Shown here: positions 51,768 to 53,537 of the stretch, piece after piece
Position numbering within the stretch: the first letter of the stretch is position 1
Layout of the letters: the number at the start of each line of letters is the position of its first letter
Assembly: GCA_021737975.1 (NCBI GenBank)
Contig: JAIPCZ010000013.1
Span: 1-53,537, forward strand
Source of the DNA: Polaromonas sp.
GTDB taxonomy: Bacteria; Pseudomonadota; Gammaproteobacteria; Burkholderiales; Burkholderiaceae_C
Reading direction: 5' to 3'
DNA length: 53,537 nt
The notes under the pieces: model-generated
The model's database searches: none
The model's input: the letters and a program-made list of their open reading frames with translations, nothing else
Told to the model about the DNA's origin: nothing
Position numbers and translations under genes: made by a program

Positions 51768-53537
51768 ATGAGGATATTCATTCGTCGACGGCTCGGTTTG
51801 GCGCTGCAAAGCGTGCTTGCTTTTGGCTTGTGTTTTTTCGCTGCGATGGTTGTGGCTCAGACCTCGGTTCGCGACTTTGATCACCTGAGAACGGGATTCC
51901 CGCTTAGTGGCGCACACACTGCTGCCAAATGTGAGTCCTGCCACCTCAGGGGTGTTTTCAAAGGAACGCCGCGTGATTGCGCCACTTGCCATAGTGGCAG
52001 TATGACCTTGGCGCGCAACAATGTGGTCAAACCTGCAAGTCATATTCCCACGACGGCAGGCTGCGAAACTTGCCATTCGGCGCAAACTTTCACCGGTGCC
52101 AAGTTCAACCACACCAGCGTGTCACCGGGAACTTGCGTGACGTGTCACAACGGCATGATGGTTGCAGGCAAGACGGCCAGCCATTTTCCAACGACAGTCA
52201 ATAAATGTGACACCTGCCATAAATCCACCGCGACCTGGAGCGGCGCCAAGCCTGATCACAGTGCATTTACCCCTGCCACTAATTGCGCAAGCTGCCATAA
52301 CGGCTCAAGCGCCACAGGCAAGTCGTCTATTCACGTGTCAACATCGGCCAATTGCACGACATGTCACAAGTCGACTGTCTGGAAGCCGGCACAATTCCAC
52401 GCCAATGTGACCGCGACGAGCAATTGCGCGAGCTGCCACAACGGCGCAACGGCAACAGCAAAGTCGGGTGGCCACGTCACCACCACGGCTGCTTGCGAGA
52501 GTTGCCACAAGTCGACCAGCACCTGGAGCGGGACCAAGGTCAATCATGGCATTTTTACATCGTCCACGAACTGTGCGAATTGCCACAACGGAACCTCCGC
52601 CACGGGCAAGGTAGCCAGCCATGTGACGACTTCAGACAATTGCACCAGTTGCCATAAGGCGGGCTATGCCAATTGGTTGCCGGCCAAGTTTCACGTCAAT
52701 GTGTCTGTCGCAAGCAATTGCGCGAGCTGTCATAACGGCGCAACGGCAACTGGCAAGTCGGGCGGCCACGTCACCACCACGGGCGCTTGTGAAGCTTGCC
52801 ACAAATCCACGACGACGTGGAGCGGTGCCAAGGTTGATCACAGCACCTTCACCAGTGCCACCAATTGCGCCAGTTGCCACAACGGCAGCACAGCCACCGG
52901 CAAGAACGGTAGTCACGTGAGCACCTCGCTTAATTGCGCCAGTTGCCACAAGAGCTACGCCAGTTGGACTCCAGCCAGCTACCACGCCAATGTGAGCGTG
53001 ACAACAGGCTGTGCCAGCTGCCACAACGGCACCGTTGCCACCGGCAAGAACGGAAGTCACCTGTCAACCACCGCGAGTTGCGAGAGCTGCCACAAATCCA
53101 CCAGCATCTGGAGTAGTGCCAAGGTTGATCACAGCACTTTCACCAGTGCCACCAATTGCGCCAGTTGCCACAACGGCAGCACAGCCACCGGCAAGACAGC
53201 GACCCATATTTCCACCACAACGACATGTGGCACCTGCCACAAGAGTTTCACCAGTTGGACCCCTGCCAAGTTCCATGCCAATGTGTCGGTGGTCACGGGT
53301 TGCGCCAATTGCCATAACGGGGCATCAGCCGCGGGCAAGACCGGTAGCCACTTGTTGACCACGTCAGCTTGTGAGACATGCCATAAATCGACCACGATAT
53401 GGACGGGCGCAAAGGCTGACCACAGCACGTTCACGATTACCACCAATTGCGCCACTTGCCACAACGGGCAAGCAGCTACTGGAAAAGATGCCAACCACAT
53501 CTCTACGACCGCGACCTGTGGCACCTGCCACAAGAGT
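51768..53537 (+). CDS. Giant repeat-built multihaem cytochrome, 3' end beyond the window
   Basis: The gene starts at ATG 51768 behind AGAGG (51756-51760) and stays open for all 590 codons to the window end. A signal peptide (RRRLGLALQSVLAFGLCFFA, cleavage near VAQT) is followed by 23 CXXCH motifs. From the fifth on they alternate between CXXCH-KS-type with a nearby Trp and CXXCH-NG-type followed by ATGK and a spacing His. Four haems make a super-repeat of 97 residues; equivalent cysteines lie exactly 291 bases apart at 52788, 53079 and 53370. Each haem has a candidate distal histidine in DHSTF, FHANV or SHVST segments. The composition is Thr/Ser/Asn-rich, unlike the lysine-rich 24-haem neighbour, which suits a surface or extracellular location. 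Confidence 0.92.
   Translation, partial: MRIFIRRRLGLALQSVLAFGLCFFAAMVVAQTSVRDFDHLRTGFPLSGAHTAAKCESCHLRGVFKGTPRDCATCHSGSMTLARNNVVKPASHIPTTAGCETCHSAQTFTGAKFNHTSVSPGTCVTCHNGMMVAGKTASHFPTTVNKCDTCHKSTATWSGAKPDHSAFTPATNCASCHNGSSATGKSSIHVSTSANCTTCHKSTVWKPAQFHANVTATSNCASCHNGATATAKSGGHVTTTAACESCHKSTSTWSGTKVNHGIFTSSTNCANCHNGTSATGKVASHVTTSDNCTSCHKAGYANWLPAKFHVNVSVASNCASCHNGATATGKSGGHVTTTGACEACHKSTTTWSGAKVDHSTFTSATNCASCHNGSTATGKNGSHVSTSLNCASCHKSYASWTPASYHANVSVTTGCASCHNGTVATGKNGSHLSTTASCESCHKSTSIWSSAKVDHSTFTSATNCASCHNGSTATGKTATHISTTTTCGTCHKSFTSWTPAKFHANVSVVTGCANCHNGASAAGKTGSHLLTTSACETCHKSTTIWTGAKADHSTFTITTNCATCHNGQAATGKDANHISTTATCGTCHKS

Noticed and set aside
51900-53537. CRISPR-like regular DNA repeat
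   Set aside because: The repeats are coding: they keep one open frame and encode haem-binding motifs, with no constant short repeat plus unique spacer structure.

Overview
The window is G+C-rich, densely packed chromosomal DNA from a betaproteobacterium. Gene order and protein content fit Burkholderiales, most likely Comamonadaceae near Rhodoferax or Polaromonas: FmdB-DUF502-aspS-nudB, rhodanese-grxC-secB-gpsA, nadC-nadA, ribF-ileS-lspA and polA-DUF2782-thrB-BPSS1780. The genus is an inference; no 16S rRNA or other marker is present.

Layout. 1-7.8 kb (+ strand): a broken FmdB tail, a DUF502 membrane protein, aspS with a strong terminator, nudB, an EEP-fold hydrolase, a cardiolipin synthase, a folE/BLUF photoreceptor pair, DUF429 and a secreted nuclease. 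7.8-10.9 kb (- strand): moeB/thiF-like E1 enzyme, ctpA protease, gpmA. 11-15.3 kb (+): rhodanese, grxC, secB, gpsA, nadC, nadA. 15.4-23.5 kb: EamA transporter, quinone oxidoreductase, Na/Pi symporter, lspA, ileS, ribF. 23.7-26.2 kb (+): HNH endonuclease, periplasmic LigE-type DNA ligase, greB, BON lipoprotein. 26.3-31 kb is more accessory: a small unknown protein, an orphan GspE-like ATPase with MshEN repeats, tRNA-Lys(CUU), a decayed ankyrin gene and guaC with a terminator-like leader. 31-40 kb: uvrD, an acyltransferase, a FecR/BPSS1780/thrB/DUF2782 operon and polA. 40-48.4 kb: indolepyruvate ferredoxin oxidoreductase, the E2, E1beta and E1alpha subunits of a branched-chain 2-oxoacid dehydrogenase, and a Tat-exported dienelactone-hydrolase-like protein.

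The most striking segment is 48.8-53.5 kb. After an AT-rich intergenic region carrying repeated motifs come three co-directional genes: a five-helix membrane protein with two His pairs, each spaced 14 residues, as in a transmembrane di-haem b cytochrome; a secreted cytochrome with 24 CXXCH motifs arranged as eight triplets; and a second secreted cytochrome, cut by the window end, with 23 CXXCH motifs in 590 residues and an exact 291-bp four-haem super-repeat. I read this as a candidate quinone-to-periplasm or extracellular electron conduit. It does not resemble the MtrCAB/CymA layout: no NapC/CymA-type protein and no porin is seen before the window ends.

A second theme is short palindromic elements inserted in frame into inter-domain linkers of essential or core proteins (PolA at 38165-38232, BCKDH E2 at 44635-44699), resembling in behaviour the palindromic coding elements known from Rickettsia.
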